In this document: one piece after another, positions 52,398 through 61,719 of the stretch
How positions within the stretch are numbered: the first letter of the stretch is position 1
Layout of the letters: each line of letters opens with the position of its first letter
NCBI RefSeq assembly: GCF_016863315.1
Contig: NZ_BOOQ01000055.1
Span: 1 to 64,000 of the forward strand
Length of the DNA: 64,000 bases
Direction of reading: 5' to 3'
From: Planotetraspora silvatica
GTDB taxonomy: Bacteria; Actinomycetota; Actinomycetes; Streptosporangiales; Streptosporangiaceae
Notes under the pieces: model-generated
Databases searched by the model: none
Seen by the model: only the letters and a program-made list of their open reading frames with translations
What the model was told of the DNA's origin: nothing
Position numbers and translations under genes: made by a program

Positions 52398-53360
52398 TCA
52401 GGTCGCGAGCGCGGGCGTGAGACCGAACGTCGGTACCAGGCTCGGGTCCATGAATGCTGTGATGCGGCTGATACGGGCCCCGATCAGGGTCAGGACCTGG
52501 ACGCCGTACGCCTCATACCGGCCGTCGTCCGCGCGCTGGTAGATGACGTACGCGGGCTGGTCGTTGGCGCGGGTGGGCACCATCCGCCACAGGTCGCGGC
52601 GGAGTACCCCATCAGCCAGGAACTCGACGACGGCACGCCGGCCGGTGAACCAGGTCGGGATCGGTGGCATCTCCAGTTCGACGTCGGCGCGCAGCAGGTT
52701 CACCAGCGCGTCGGGGTCGGCCCGGGTGAAGGCGTCGACGTAGTTGTCGAGAAGGGTTCGCCGGGTTTCCTCTTCCGGCTCGGCCAGGTCGTCCTGGACC
52801 GGTCCGGCCTCGGCCAGGTGGGCTCGGGCGCGCCGGAGCGCGCTGTCGACGGCCGCGGTCGTCGTGTCGAGCATGTCGGCGACCTCGGCTGTCCGGAACG
52901 CCAGGACGTCACGCAAGGTCAGCACGGCCCGCTGCCGGGCGGGCAGGAACTGCAGTGCGGCGATGAAGGCGAGCCGCACTCCCGTCCTCCTGGCCACGAT
53001 GGTCGCCGGGTCGTCGGCGGCGAACAGCGCGTCGGGCGCCGGCTGGAGCCACGGCATCGACGGCTCGTCGGCAGCCACGGCCACCCGGTGATCGTCCGAA
53101 GGAGCGCCCAATCCCGACGGTAGCGGCCGCCGTGAGCGTGTTTCCAACGCCGTCAGGCAGGCCATGGTGGCGATCTTGTACAGCCATCGCCGCACCGAGG
53201 AGCGGCCCTCGAACCGTTCGAACGCGCGCCACGCTCGCAGGTAGGTCTCCTGCACCAGGTCCTCGGCGTCATGGATGGAGCCGAGGATCCGGTAGCAGTG
53301 CGCGAGCAGTTCCGGCCGGAACGGCTCGGCCAGGGCGGCGAACTCGGCGTCCGAGGGCAT
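52398..53360 (-). CDS. RNA polymerase sigma factor with SnoaL-like C-terminus (SigG/TIGR02960 type)
   Basis: 320 residues from the ATG at 53360, which follows GGGAGAAG; the longer start at 53393 is a GTG. Region 2 ([27 protein letters not shown] in pieces), region 4 ([26 protein letters not shown] in pieces), then a SnoaL-like domain ([27 protein letters not shown] in pieces). This layout corresponds to the SigG/TIGR02960 type of sigma factor. It is about 46 nt downstream of a truncated SDR on the same strand. Confidence 0.88.
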   Translation of the reverse strand: MPSDAEFAALAEPFRPELLAHCYRILGSIHDAEDLVQETYLRAWRAFERFEGRSSVRRWLYKIATMACLTALETRSRRPLPSGLGAPSDDHRVAVAADEPSMPWLQPAPDALFAADDPATIVARRTGVRLAFIAALQFLPARQRAVLTLRDVLAFRTAEVADMLDTTTAAVDSALRRARAHLAEAGPVQDDLAEPEEETRRTLLDNYVDAFTRADPDALVNLLRADVELEMPPIPTWFTGRRAVVEFLADGVLRRDLWRMVPTRANDQPAYVIYQRADDGRYEAYGVQVLTLIGARISRITAFMDPSLVPTFGLTPALAT

Positions 53361-53406
53361 CGCGGCTTCTCCCGGGGGTGCTGTGAGGGTCACTGTAGGC
53401 CGCGGC

Positions 53407-53910
53407 TCAGCTGACCGGGCGCAGTCCGGCGCCGCTGACCAGGTACTCCGGAGCGCTGCCGGGGTCCCCGGCGTATCCGCCGCTGAGCGCGGATCCGGCC
53501 AGGGCGGCTCCGCTGGACATCGCCACGACCACGCTGCCCGGCGCCAGCGGCTCCCGCAGCGCCGCCCGGGTCCAGGTGAAGACGTGCCGGGTGTCGGTGT
53601 GCCAATTGCGGCTGAAGGTTTCCCAGGTCTGCTCGTGTACGGGCGCCATGTGCGGCGTGGCTCCGGCGTTGAGGACCAGCAGGCTGGGACGGTATTCGCG
53701 GATCACGTCCTGCGCGAGCGCTTCGTCGGTGGCATCGGCGGCGACGGGTGTGAAGCCCTCACCGTGTTCGTTGCGTACGGCGCGTAGCTCCTGCTCGTCG
53801 CGGGCGACGCCGACGACGCTGGTGCCCATGGCGACGAGCGCACTGGCGATCGCGCGCCCAAAGCCCCGGCTGGCACCAGTGACCACGGCAGTTTGCAAGA
53901 AATCGGACAT
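53407..53910 (-). pseudogene. Truncated SDR with an internal deletion
   Basis: 167 residues instead of about 240-250. The N-terminal cofactor motif TGASRGFG, the NAG motif in [10 protein letters not shown] and the active-site start [17 protein letters not shown] are intact. At the active-site Tyr (YAG, where YAGAK is expected) the protein jumps to a short C-terminal-like end [19 protein letters not shown]. The catalytic Lys and the whole Rossmann end are missing. An in-frame deletion or recombination of a once intact SDR is the simplest reading, so the product is probably non-functional. Confidence 0.75.
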
Positions 53911-54255
53911 CAGGCACTCCGAAGAGGTGATCGGGTTCAGTCCTCATCTAGACCAGCCGCCGGAGGAGAATCCGTCGCCGCAGCCGGAATCGGGGGAAGT
54001 GATGTAGGTCACAGTCGCCCGGCCAGTTCATGGGCCCAGCGGGGTCGTAGCCCAGGTCCAGGGCTGCCACTGAGACGGTCAGCAGCCAGGTGGCAAGGCC
54101 GCGGTCTTGTCAGGGTGTCGAGGAAGCCAGCCAGAGGGCTGCTCGGCTGCGGCCCGGCTGGGGCTGCTCCCGAGATCGCCTGCGCTGCGTATCAGCGGGT
54201 CATGCCAGGCATAGATGGGCACCCGGCAGCCACTGACGTCAACCCAGTCGGCGAC
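53911..54255. other. Intergenic region, no gene supported
   Basis: 345 nt between the truncated SDR and the LysR gene. One minus-strand open stretch of about 55 codons near 54090-54250 has no recognisable domain or start. No hairpin stronger than background was seen. Confidence 0.4.
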
Positions 54256-55260
54256 TCACCGACTGCCGATGAGCTGGACGCCCGGGGGGAGTTGAGCCTG
54301 TTCCTGGGCATCCAGGAAGGCCTTGACGACGGCGGCATCCGAGCGGCGCCTGGTCCAGAAGAGGGCGACTTCTCGATGGGCGGTCGGGGAGTCGATGGTG
54401 CGGGTCGCGAGGCCTTCGGTGCTGGTGGTTTCCAGGGCGAGGCGGTTGATGATCCCGATGCCGAAGGCCGAGCGGACGAGCGCGACCAGGGTGGCCGGCT
54501 GGTCGGTGAGGTAAGCGATGTCGGCTCGTGCCGCCTCCTCGCCGAGCGTGTTGCGGAGGTCGAATCCGCCGCCTTCCTCCTCACTTCCGGCCGGGTTTCC
54601 GATCAGCGGGCGCTCCAGGATGTCGGCGACGCTGAGCGAGTCCTTGTGGGTGAGGGGATCCTGCTCGCGCATGACGGCGACGATGTCCTCCCGCCAGATC
54701 GTCCGGTGGCAGAGCGTCGTCTCGTGCATCTTGGGGAGGAGGGGCCGGAACGCCAGGTCGACGGCGCCGCTGACGACCATTTCCTCCAGCGTCGAGGCGT
54801 TTCCCTCGTGGAGCTCGATGGTGATGCCCGGATACTTCGCCGTCAGGGCCCGAAGGACCGCGGGCAGGTAGGTGGAGCTGACGCTCGGATAGCTGCCGAT
54901 CTTTACGTGGGCGACGAAGTTGTCGAGCGTGCTGCGGGCCATCTCGACACCGCGCTGGAGCTCCAGCAGGGCGTTCAAGGCATGGCTGCGGAACAGTTCA
55001 CCCGCCTCGGTCGTGCAGATGGGGCGTGCCTTGCGATCGAAGAGGGTTACGCCGAGGGCGTGTTCCAGCGCGGCGATGTGCGCGCTGACTCGCGACTGCG
55101 ACAGATGCAGCACGATGGTGGCCGCGCCGAACCCGCCCTTGTCGGCCACGGCGAGAAAGCTGCGCAGCCACGCGGTCTGGAGCGACATGGCGTCCCGGGG
55201 ATCGCGCGGGGCGAGATCCACGATCTCCTCTGCGGGTTCCCCGACCGGTGGGCCGCTCAT
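54256..55260 (-). CDS. LysR-family transcriptional regulator
   Basis: 334 residues. The helix-turn-helix is typical: WLRSFLAVADKGGFGAATIVLHLSQSRVSAHIAALEHALG (in pieces) and LFDRKARPICTTEAGE. A periplasmic-binding-like effector domain follows. The ATG at 55260 overlaps the stop of glcF (ATGA), supporting this start, although ATG at 55188 is where homology begins. It is the last gene of the seven-gene sugar operon and probably controls it, perhaps with the sugar acid or keto-acid as effector. Confidence 0.9.
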   Translation of the reverse strand: MSGPPVGEPAEEIVDLAPRDPRDAMSLQTAWLRSFLAVADKGGFGAATIVLHLSQSRVSAHIAALEHALGVTLFDRKARPICTTEAGELFRSHALNALLELQRGVEMARSTLDNFVAHVKIGSYPSVSSTYLPAVLRALTAKYPGITIELHEGNASTLEEMVVSGAVDLAFRPLLPKMHETTLCHRTIWREDIVAVMREQDPLTHKDSLSVADILERPLIGNPAGSEEEGGGFDLRNTLGEEAARADIAYLTDQPATLVALVRSAFGIGIINRLALETTSTEGLATRTIDSPTAHREVALFWTRRRSDAAVVKAFLDAQEQAQLPPGVQLIGSR

Positions 55261-56315
55261 CGTGGTCCCCGCTGGGCCATCTCGACGAGTTCGGCCAGAT
55301 GGAGTACCCGCGTGCGGAGCCGAGCCCGGCGCACCTCGGTGATCAGCTGACGCTGGCAGCCAGGGTTTACCACAACCAGGAAATCTAGTTTAAGGCTGGA
55401 CAATTCCGCCATCTTTGGGGCCAGAACTCGTCGGCTGTCGCGGCGTCTGAGCAGGGAGTAGGTGCCTGCCGCGCCGCAGCAGTCGGCCGCGCCGGGCACC
55501 TCGATGTAGTCTCCGAGCGCGCTGATCACGCGGCGGGGCGCCTCGCTGATGCCCAGCCCGTTACGCAGGTGGCAGGAGTCCTGGAGGCCGATACGGGCCC
55601 TACGGCCGTCGACGAGGATCGGGCCAGGCAGCGGGCCGTCCTCGAGCAGTGCTTCGGAGTAGTCGACCACCCGGTCCCGGCCCACGACGGCGGCGAGGTG
55701 GGCGCTGCAGCCCCCGGCGGTGGAGATGATCCGGCCGGGTCGGTCGGCGAGCCGGCGGGCCATCTGTTCGCCGAGGGCTCGCTCGCCGTTGTGGGCGTGG
55801 AGCGCTCCGCAGCACCCCTGGTCCAGTGGGATCGCGACGCCCGGCAAGGTGGTCGCGGCGGCGCGGCTGACCCCGGGCAACAGAACGCGCTCGAAGCAGC
55901 CGAGCATCAGGGTCGTATCCGTCTCGGGGGTGGTGAACCGGGCATGCCGCCGGAACCTGCCCACCAGCCGGATGAGCCGCTCGCGCGCTGCGAAGGCCAG
56001 CAGCGGGCGGATGCGCATCGGGCGCCTCCGACCCTTCCACTGGGCGTCGCGTAGGTCTTCCAAGAGCCTCCCGTAGGGGACGCCCGCGGGACACACCGGT
56101 TCGCAGGCGCGACAGCCGAGGCAGAACGAGCCCTGTTCGAGCGCCGCTGGATCGAACAGGTCGATTTCCCCGCCCTCGACGGCGCGCATGAGGGCGATGC
56201 GTCCGCGCGGCGAGGACGACTCGTCGCCCGTCAGCTTGTAGGTCGGGCAGGAGGGCAGGCAGAAGCCGCACGAGATGCAGGTGCCGAGGTCGTCGGCGTC
56301 GAAGACATCGGTCAT
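55257..56315 (-). CDS. glcF: GlcF-like iron-sulfur subunit of glycolate/lactate dehydrogenase
   Basis: 352 residues. Two [4Fe-4S] motifs near the N-terminus: CISCGFCLPSCP and CLGCRACEPVCP. Two CCG (cysteine-rich) domains follow: DQGCCGALHAHNGE and DSCHLRNGL... with AADCCGAAG. This is the heterodisulfide-reductase-like Fe-S subunit of GlcDEF-type 2-hydroxyacid dehydrogenases, passing electrons to the quinone pool. It follows glcD by an ATGA overlap. The symbol glcF is by family; the acid substrate could be glycolate or lactate. Confidence 0.87.
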   Translation of the reverse strand: MTDVFDADDLGTCISCGFCLPSCPTYKLTGDESSSPRGRIALMRAVEGGEIDLFDPAALEQGSFCLGCRACEPVCPAGVPYGRLLEDLRDAQWKGRRRPMRIRPLLAFAARERLIRLVGRFRRHARFTTPETDTTLMLGCFERVLLPGVSRAAATTLPGVAIPLDQGCCGALHAHNGERALGEQMARRLADRPGRIISTAGGCSAHLAAVVGRDRVVDYSEALLEDGPLPGPILVDGRRARIGLQDSCHLRNGLGISEAPRRVISALGDYIEVPGAADCCGAAGTYSLLRRRDSRRVLAPKMAELSSLKLDFLVVVNPGCQRQLITEVRRARLRTRVLHLAELVEMAQRGPR

Positions 56316-57703
56316 CGCGTGACCTTCCCGGGGTTGAGGATGCCCGCTGGGTCGAAGGTCTTCTTGATCCGGGCCTGCAGGGCGGTCTGGGCGGCCCCGA
56401 GCTGTGCTGAGAGGTAGGGCAGTTTCGCGGCGCCGACTCCGTGCTCCCCGGTGATGGTGCCGCCGAGGTCGATCGCGGCCTGGAACACCTCGGCGAACGC
56501 TGCGTCCACTCGCTCGCGCCCGGCGAGGTCGGCTGGGTCGAAGCAGCCGGTCGGGTGGGTGTTCCCGTCGCCGGCATGGCCGAAGGTCGCGATGGTGACC
56601 TCGTGGGCCTCAGCGATGGTGTTGATGCGGTGGACCAGGTCGGGCAGGCGGGAACGCGGCACTCCGACGTCTTCCAGGATGGTCGCGCCGCCCGACCGAG
56701 CCAGTGCCGGTAGCGCGCAACGCCGCGCAGCCAGCAGTGCCTCGGACTCGGCGGCCGCGGTGGCGACCTGTACCGAGGTGGCTCCGTGGTCGGGCATGAG
56801 CCCGGCCATCGTCCGCAGCGTGCGGGCCACCTCGTCCGGGCTGCCGTCGTCGCCGAACAGCAGCAGAGCGCCCGCCGCGGTGTCCAGGCCGAGCCGGGCG
56901 TGGGCCTCGACGGCGCGGATGCACCGCGCGTCGAGGAACTCCAGGGTCGCGGGGAGGATTCCGGCGGCGATCACGCCGCCTACCGCCTTGCTCGCCGATT
57001 CCAGGTCGGGGAAGTAGGCCAGCCCGGTGCCACTGGCCGCGGGCGCCGGCCGCAGGGCGAGCGTCAGTTCCGTCAGCACCGCAAGGGTGCCCTCCGACCC
57101 GGTGAGCAGATGGACGAGGTCGTATCCGGCGACGTCTTTCAGTAGCCGCCCGCCTGCCCGAATGATCTGCCCGTCTGCGAGGACGGCCTGCAGGCCCAGG
57201 ACGTAGCCGCCGGTGTTGCCGTACTTGAGGCCGTGCAGCCCTCCGGCGTTGGTGGCCACGTTCCCGCCGAGGGTGGACACCCGCTTGCTGCCAGGATCGG
57301 GCGGGTAGTGCAGCCCGTGTTCGCGCACCGCCGCCGCCAGGGCCTGCGTGGTGACGCCAGGCTCCACGACGGCGATCAGGTCGACCGGGTCGATCGACAG
57401 GATGCGGTTCATGCGCGTCAGCGCGAGCACGATCCCGCCCTGGACCGGAACGGCCCCGGCGGCGAGGCTGCTGCCGGCGCCGCGCGGGACGACAGGGATC
57501 GAGCGTTGGTTCGCCCAGGCCAGGATCCGTGACACCTCCTGTGCGGAGCCCGGCCTGACGACCGCGGTCGGCAGGCCGGCGAAGCCGAACGTGGCGTCCG
57601 TCCGGTAGGGCACCAGGGCCGCCGGGCGGACTTCCACGTTGACCGACCCCACGATCTTGCTCAGGTCGGCGGAGATCGCCTTGGTGCCGGAGAGGGTCCT
57701 CAT
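56312..57703 (-). CDS. glcD: GlcD-like FAD subunit of glycolate/lactate dehydrogenase
   Basis: 463 residues from the ATG at 57703 (the frame is open further upstream, antisense to the SDR). The FAD-binding PCMH part has PRGAGSSLAAGAVPVQGG, and the C-terminal vanillyl-alcohol-oxidase-like part has FGHAGDGNTHPTG and GEHGVGAAKLPYL. These motifs identify the FAD subunit of the GlcD / D-lactate-dehydrogenase family. The start overlaps the SDR stop (ATGA), and its stop overlaps glcF. It probably oxidises the two- or three-carbon 2-hydroxyacid made by the upstream pathway. Confidence 0.88.
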   Translation of the reverse strand: MRTLSGTKAISADLSKIVGSVNVEVRPAALVPYRTDATFGFAGLPTAVVRPGSAQEVSRILAWANQRSIPVVPRGAGSSLAAGAVPVQGGIVLALTRMNRILSIDPVDLIAVVEPGVTTQALAAAVREHGLHYPPDPGSKRVSTLGGNVATNAGGLHGLKYGNTGGYVLGLQAVLADGQIIRAGGRLLKDVAGYDLVHLLTGSEGTLAVLTELTLALRPAPAASGTGLAYFPDLESASKAVGGVIAAGILPATLEFLDARCIRAVEAHARLGLDTAAGALLLFGDDGSPDEVARTLRTMAGLMPDHGATSVQVATAAAESEALLAARRCALPALARSGGATILEDVGVPRSRLPDLVHRINTIAEAHEVTIATFGHAGDGNTHPTGCFDPADLAGRERVDAAFAEVFQAAIDLGGTITGEHGVGAAKLPYLSAQLGAAQTALQARIKKTFDPAGILNPGKVTR

Positions 57704-58452
57704 GCCGCCGTCATCCCGCCGTCGAGGACGAGGGCGGCCCCGTTGACGAACCTGCCCTCGGGTCCGGCGAGGAAGGCGACCATGGCCGCGACCTCCTCGG
57801 GCGATCCCATGCGGCCGTCCAGTTGCCGTGCGGCCATCGCCGCGCGGGCCGCCGCCGGGTCGGGGGCGTTGGAGAGGATCTTGCCGATCCATTCGGTTTC
57901 CACGGTCCCGGGGCAGACCGCCACACAGCGGATCCCCTCGCGGGCGTGGTCGACGGCGACCGCGCGCGTGAGGCCGACCAGCCCGGCCTTGGACGCGCAG
58001 TACGCGGCCCGGCTGGCGAGCCCCACCTGGCCGCCCACAGAGGCGATGTTGACGATGACGCCGCTGCCGCGGTCGAGCATCAGCGGAAGGATCGCCCGGA
58101 TGGTGAGGAACGGCCCGGTCAGATTGACCGCCATGACGCGGTTCCAGTCCGCGTCGCTTGTCTCCAGGACGGTCGCGGCCAGCCCGATCCCGGCGACGTT
58201 CACCAGTACTTCCGGGGCGCCGACGGTGACCGCGATCTCCCGGGTGACCGACCCGACGGCCAGCGGGTCGCATAGGTCGACGGTGAAGGAGCGAGCCAGG
58301 CCGCCGGCTTCCCGGATCAGGCCGGCGGTCTCGGCGAGGCCGGCCCCGTCGAGGTCCATCATCGCGATCTCGTGGCCCTCACGGGCCAGGCGCAGGGCCG
58401 TGGCGCGTCCGATGCCGGAGGCGGCGCCGGTCACTACGGCGACGGCGCTCAT
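57700..58452 (-). CDS. SDR, candidate 2-keto-3-deoxy-sugar-acid dehydrogenase
   Basis: 250 residues from the ATG at 58452, in an ATGA overlap. Cofactor motif TGAASGIG, DLDG for NAD preference, NVAG, catalytic Ser in NIASVGG and YCASK. The C-terminus ends VLDGGMTAA, like sugar-acid SDRs. It is one of two SDRs in the operon; by analogy with L-fucose and L-rhamnose oxidative routes, one oxidises the sugar and one oxidises the 2-keto-3-deoxy acid. The assignment of this one to the later step is inference. Confidence 0.85.
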   Translation of the reverse strand: MSAVAVVTGAASGIGRATALRLAREGHEIAMMDLDGAGLAETAGLIREAGGLARSFTVDLCDPLAVGSVTREIAVTVGAPEVLVNVAGIGLAATVLETSDADWNRVMAVNLTGPFLTIRAILPLMLDRGSGVIVNIASVGGQVGLASRAAYCASKAGLVGLTRAVAVDHAREGIRCVAVCPGTVETEWIGKILSNAPDPAAARAAMAARQLDGRMGSPEEVAAMVAFLAGPEGRFVNGAALVLDGGMTAA

Positions 58453-59210
58453 GAGTACGTCGTCCCGGGCAGCGAGCCGTCCATGGCGTATCCACCGTCG
58501 ACGTCCAGGCAGGCGCCGGTGGTGTAGCACGCCTCCTCGGAAGCGAGGTAGGCGATGGCGGACGCCACCCATTCGGGGGGCGCGATCTTTCCTAGGGGGA
58601 TCTTCACCTTCAGGCGGCTGACGATCTCTGGGGTGTAGATCGGCTCGCTCATCGCCGTACGAGTGGCGCCCGGCCGCACACAGTTGACGGTGATGCCGTG
58701 GGGCGCCAGTTCCGAGGCCATCGTGCGGGTCATGGCCTCCAGGCCGCCCTTGGTCGCGGTGTAGGGCGCGGCGTTCGGCTCGGAGACCACCGCGTGGACG
58801 GAGGACACGCTGACGATGCGACCTGGCGTGGCGTGGTCGACCATGATGCGGGCGACGGCCTGGCTGAGGAAGAACACTCCGGTCAGGTTCACCGCGAGGA
58901 CGCGGTCCCAGTCGGCCCGGGTGACCTGGAGGAAGGGGGCGATGTGCAGGATCCCGGCGACGTTGGCCAGCACGTCGACCCGTTCGAACTCCCCGCGCAG
59001 GTATTCCTCCAGCCGCTCGGCGGCGTCCGGTTCGGCGACGTCCAGGGCGAGCTGGTGGAGCCGCTTGTCCCCCGGCTCCGCCCAGGGCCGGGAGTGATTG
59101 ATGTCGACCGCCACGACGGTGGCGCCCTCGCTCAGCAGCCGGACCGCTGTCGCGCGGCCGATGCCGGAGTCTGCGCCGGTGACGACGGCGACCTTGTCGC
59201 TGAATCTCAT
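58449..59210 (-). CDS. SDR, candidate sugar 1-dehydrogenase
   Basis: 253 residues from the ATG at 59210, in an ATGA overlap with the lactonase stop. Cofactor motif TGADSGIG, VAVDINHS (Asp after strand 2, NAD type), NVAG, catalytic Ser in VSSVHAV and YTATK. The C-terminus ends DVDGGYAMDGSLPG, as in aldose 1-dehydrogenases of the SDR class. It directly follows the SMP-30 lactonase gene, which fits a sugar dehydrogenase making the lactone. Its stop overlaps the next SDR. Confidence 0.83.
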   Translation of the reverse strand: MRFSDKVAVVTGADSGIGRATAVRLLSEGATVVAVDINHSRPWAEPGDKRLHQLALDVAEPDAAERLEEYLRGEFERVDVLANVAGILHIAPFLQVTRADWDRVLAVNLTGVFFLSQAVARIMVDHATPGRIVSVSSVHAVVSEPNAAPYTATKGGLEAMTRTMASELAPHGITVNCVRPGATRTAMSEPIYTPEIVSRLKVKIPLGKIAPPEWVASAIAYLASEEACYTTGACLDVDGGYAMDGSLPGTTYS

Positions 59211-60094
59211 GCGGTGACCTCTCGGGTGAGGCGGAAGGGGGTGGCGGGCCGTCCGGGCGTCTGGGCGTCGCGCCGCAGCACCGCGCCCGACAGCGGCCAC
59301 TCCACCAGCTGGGAGGGTGTGAGACCGAGGGAGGCCGAGGTGATGTACATCGTCTGGAGCCCGGGCCCGCCGAAGGCGACACTCGTCGGACGCAGGACCG
59401 GGACCGGCACTCGCTCGGCCGCGGCGCCATCGGGTGTGAAGCGGGTCACGTGCGCTCCGTCCCAGAAGGCGCACCAGACGTCGCCCTGGGAATCCACACG
59501 CAGGCCGTCGGGAACGCCGGGCAGTGAGGAGGTGTCGGCGAAGATTCGGCGGACGGTGGCCTCCCCGGTCTCCGCGTCGAAGGCGTACCGGTGGATGAGG
59601 TCGGCGCGGGAGTCCACGAAGTACATCCACCGGCCGTCCGGCGACCAGTCGATGCCGTTTGAGCAGTAGAAGCCCTCATCGACCGTCGCGTAGGTGCCGT
59701 CGCCGTCCAACCGGTAGAGCCGGCCCTCCGGCCGCGTCTCGCCGTCCTCCAGCGACCCGGTCCAGAACCGCCCGGCGGGGTCCACCGATCCATCGTTGAA
59801 ACGGCAGGCTGGACGGTCCGCCTCGGGATCGCTGAGGAAGGTGCGGCCGCCCGTCCGCAGATCCAGGAGATGCCACCCGGTCCGCATGCCGGCGATGAGC
59901 ACCTGCGGATCGTCGGTGAGGCCGAGACAGCCGACCTGGGCCTGGACATCGATCCGGGCCGGCTGCGCGGCATCGACGGCCTGGGCGAAGACTGTTCCCT
60001 CCATGATGTCCACCCAGTAGAGGGTGCCGGTCCGCGCGTCCCACAGCGGCCCCTCGCCCAGCGTGGCACGGCCGTCCCAGAACACTGACGTCAT
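59207..60094 (-). CDS. SMP-30/gluconolactonase-family sugar lactonase
   Basis: 295 residues from the ATG at 60094, in an ATGA overlap with the UxaA stop. The six-bladed propeller features are present: LGEGPLWDARTGTLYWVDI, FNDGSVDPAGRFWTGS, NGIDWSPDGRWMYFVDS, PDGLRVDSQGDVWCAFW (in pieces), with the metal-ligand Glu, Asn and Asp. SMP-30 family lactonases open aldonolactones to the free sugar acid. In this operon it should act between the sugar dehydrogenase and the dehydratase. Confidence 0.88.
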   Translation of the reverse strand: MTSVFWDGRATLGEGPLWDARTGTLYWVDIMEGTVFAQAVDAAQPARIDVQAQVGCLGLTDDPQVLIAGMRTGWHLLDLRTGGRTFLSDPEADRPACRFNDGSVDPAGRFWTGSLEDGETRPEGRLYRLDGDGTYATVDEGFYCSNGIDWSPDGRWMYFVDSRADLIHRYAFDAETGEATVRRIFADTSSLPGVPDGLRVDSQGDVWCAFWDGAHVTRFTPDGAAAERVPVPVLRPTSVAFGGPGLQTMYITSASLGLTPSQLVEWPLSGAVLRRDAQTPGRPATPFRLTREVTA

Positions 60095-61620
60095 ACAACG
60101 GCCCCCATCCGCCACGGCACGATCTCCTCGGTTCCGAACCCGAGTGCCTCCGACTTGCTCGGGGTGCCCGACGCCATGTCCACCAATGCCTCGAACAGCA
60201 GGATTCCATGGCGGATCTGATCGTCCCGGGACATCGCCGGACCGGCGTCGAAGTCCATGTCGGCGCGCATGTGCTCGAACAGCCGAGTGGTGGTGCTGAT
60301 CTTGAGGCTGGGGGTGGGGCGCGCTCCGAAGACCGATCCCCGCCCCGTGGTGAACGCCAGCAGGTTGGCGCCGCCGGCGACCATGCCTGTCGCCGAGACC
60401 GGGTCGTATCCCGGGGTGTCCATGAACGTCAGTCCCTTGGCGGTGACCTGGTCGGCGTAGGCGACGACGTCGTTGAGCGGGCTCGTGCCGCCCTTCAGCA
60501 CGGCGCCCAGCGACTTCTCCCAAATGGTGGTGATGCCGCCGTCGCGGTTGCCCTTGGACGGGTTGTTGTCCAGTTCCGCGTCATTGTTCGCCGTGTAGGC
60601 CTGCCACCAGGCGATCAGGTCGTCGATCCGCCGGCCGACCGCTGGTGTGGCGGCCCGCGCGCGCAGAATGTGCTCGGCGCCGTAGATCTCGGGCGTCTCA
60701 CCGAGGATGACCTTGCCGCCCGCGGCCACCAGCAGGTCGGCCGCGACACCCAGGGTCGGGTTGGCGGTCAGGCCGGAGTAGGCGTCGCTACCGCCGCACT
60801 GCAGTCCCAGGGTCAGTTCGGAGACCGGGATGGGTTCGCGCCGCATGCCGGCCAGGCGTGACGCCATCGCCCGGAGGGTGTCCAGCGCGGCGTTGACAGT
60901 GGCGGCCGTCCCGCCGAGGTCCTGGATGGAGAGGGTCTCGACGGCCGGGCCGTCTCCCAGGACGTGCTCCGGCTGGTTGATCTCGCAGCCCAGACTGACC
61001 ACCACCGCGCCGGCGAGGTTCGCGTGCCCGGCGTAGCCGCGCAGGGTGCGGCGCAGGATGTCGTCTCCCGCGGTGCCTTCGGCCATACCGCAGCCCAGGT
61101 CGTGGGTGAGGGCGATGACGCCGTCCAGACCCTCCGCCTTGATCTGGGCGTTGGCGGCCTGCGCGATCATCCGTGCGACCGTCGAGGAGCAGTTCACCGT
61201 TGGAAGAACCGCGAAGTAGTTGCGGGTCGCCGCCCGGCCGTCGGGCCTGCGGTAGCCGAGGAAGTGGTCGCGGGTCGGTGTGGCCGGAGGAGTCCAGACG
61301 GACGGACCGGCAGGTGCCGTCGCCGGTCCGAGGTTCTGCGACCCGACCCCGAGGTTGTGCAGGTGCACGTGGGCGCCTGGAACGATGTCGCGTAGCGCGA
61401 TGCCGATGACTTCGCCGTACTTGCGCACGCGCGCGCCCTCGGCGATGGCGCGCACCGCGACCTTGTGGCCCGCCGGGACGTCGTCGACCGCGGCGACGAC
61501 GCCACCGACGACCCGGACGGGCGTCCCGGCGCTGACGTGGTTGCGGACGAGCCCTACGTCATCCACGCCCTCCAGCGGAACCAAGGGGACGGCGATTTCG
61601 GGGGGCGGTTGTACGGTCAT
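60091..61620 (-). CDS. UxaA-family sugar-acid dehydratase (altronate/fuconate type)
   Basis: 509 residues. An N-terminal SAF domain (residues about 15-85) precedes the large UxaA/GarD catalytic part: GYRRPDGRAATRNYFAVLPTVNCSS in pieces, LTHDLGCGMAE, SLGCEINQP, LGLQCGGSDAYSGL, with conserved Cys for iron. Family members dehydrate altronate, galactarate or L-fuconate to 2-keto-3-deoxy acids. It is the first gene of the seven-gene operon; GGAG lies 6 nt before the ATG. A fused SAF+UxaA in one chain is the usual long form. Confidence 0.9.
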   Translation of the reverse strand: MTVQPPPEIAVPLVPLEGVDDVGLVRNHVSAGTPVRVVGGVVAAVDDVPAGHKVAVRAIAEGARVRKYGEVIGIALRDIVPGAHVHLHNLGVGSQNLGPATAPAGPSVWTPPATPTRDHFLGYRRPDGRAATRNYFAVLPTVNCSSTVARMIAQAANAQIKAEGLDGVIALTHDLGCGMAEGTAGDDILRRTLRGYAGHANLAGAVVVSLGCEINQPEHVLGDGPAVETLSIQDLGGTAATVNAALDTLRAMASRLAGMRREPIPVSELTLGLQCGGSDAYSGLTANPTLGVAADLLVAAGGKVILGETPEIYGAEHILRARAATPAVGRRIDDLIAWWQAYTANNDAELDNNPSKGNRDGGITTIWEKSLGAVLKGGTSPLNDVVAYADQVTAKGLTFMDTPGYDPVSATGMVAGGANLLAFTTGRGSVFGARPTPSLKISTTTRLFEHMRADMDFDAGPAMSRDDQIRHGILLFEALVDMASGTPSKSEALGFGTEEIVPWRMGAVV

Positions 61621-61699
61621 CCACGCTCCAGCGCGCGGAGCAAGTCAACCTTAAATACGCTCGATAGGGATGCAGATGTGGTCACGCACGTCACCTTAG

Positions 61700-61719
61700 G
61701 TCCGGCAGTAGTTCCGGAC
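61700..61719. promoter_or_regulatory. Inverted repeat in the divergent sugar-operon gap
   Basis: GTCCGG-cagtagtt-CCGGAC is a perfect 6-bp inverted repeat with an 8-nt spacer, roughly midway in the 250-nt gap between the UxaA gene (start 61620) and the FAH gene (start 61871). It is a candidate site for the LysR protein or another regulator controlling both directions. Confidence 0.4.

Noticed and set aside
53893-55350. 485-residue plus-strand open frame
   Set aside because: It runs antisense to the LysR gene and the end of glcF, where clear protein families are encoded on the other strand.
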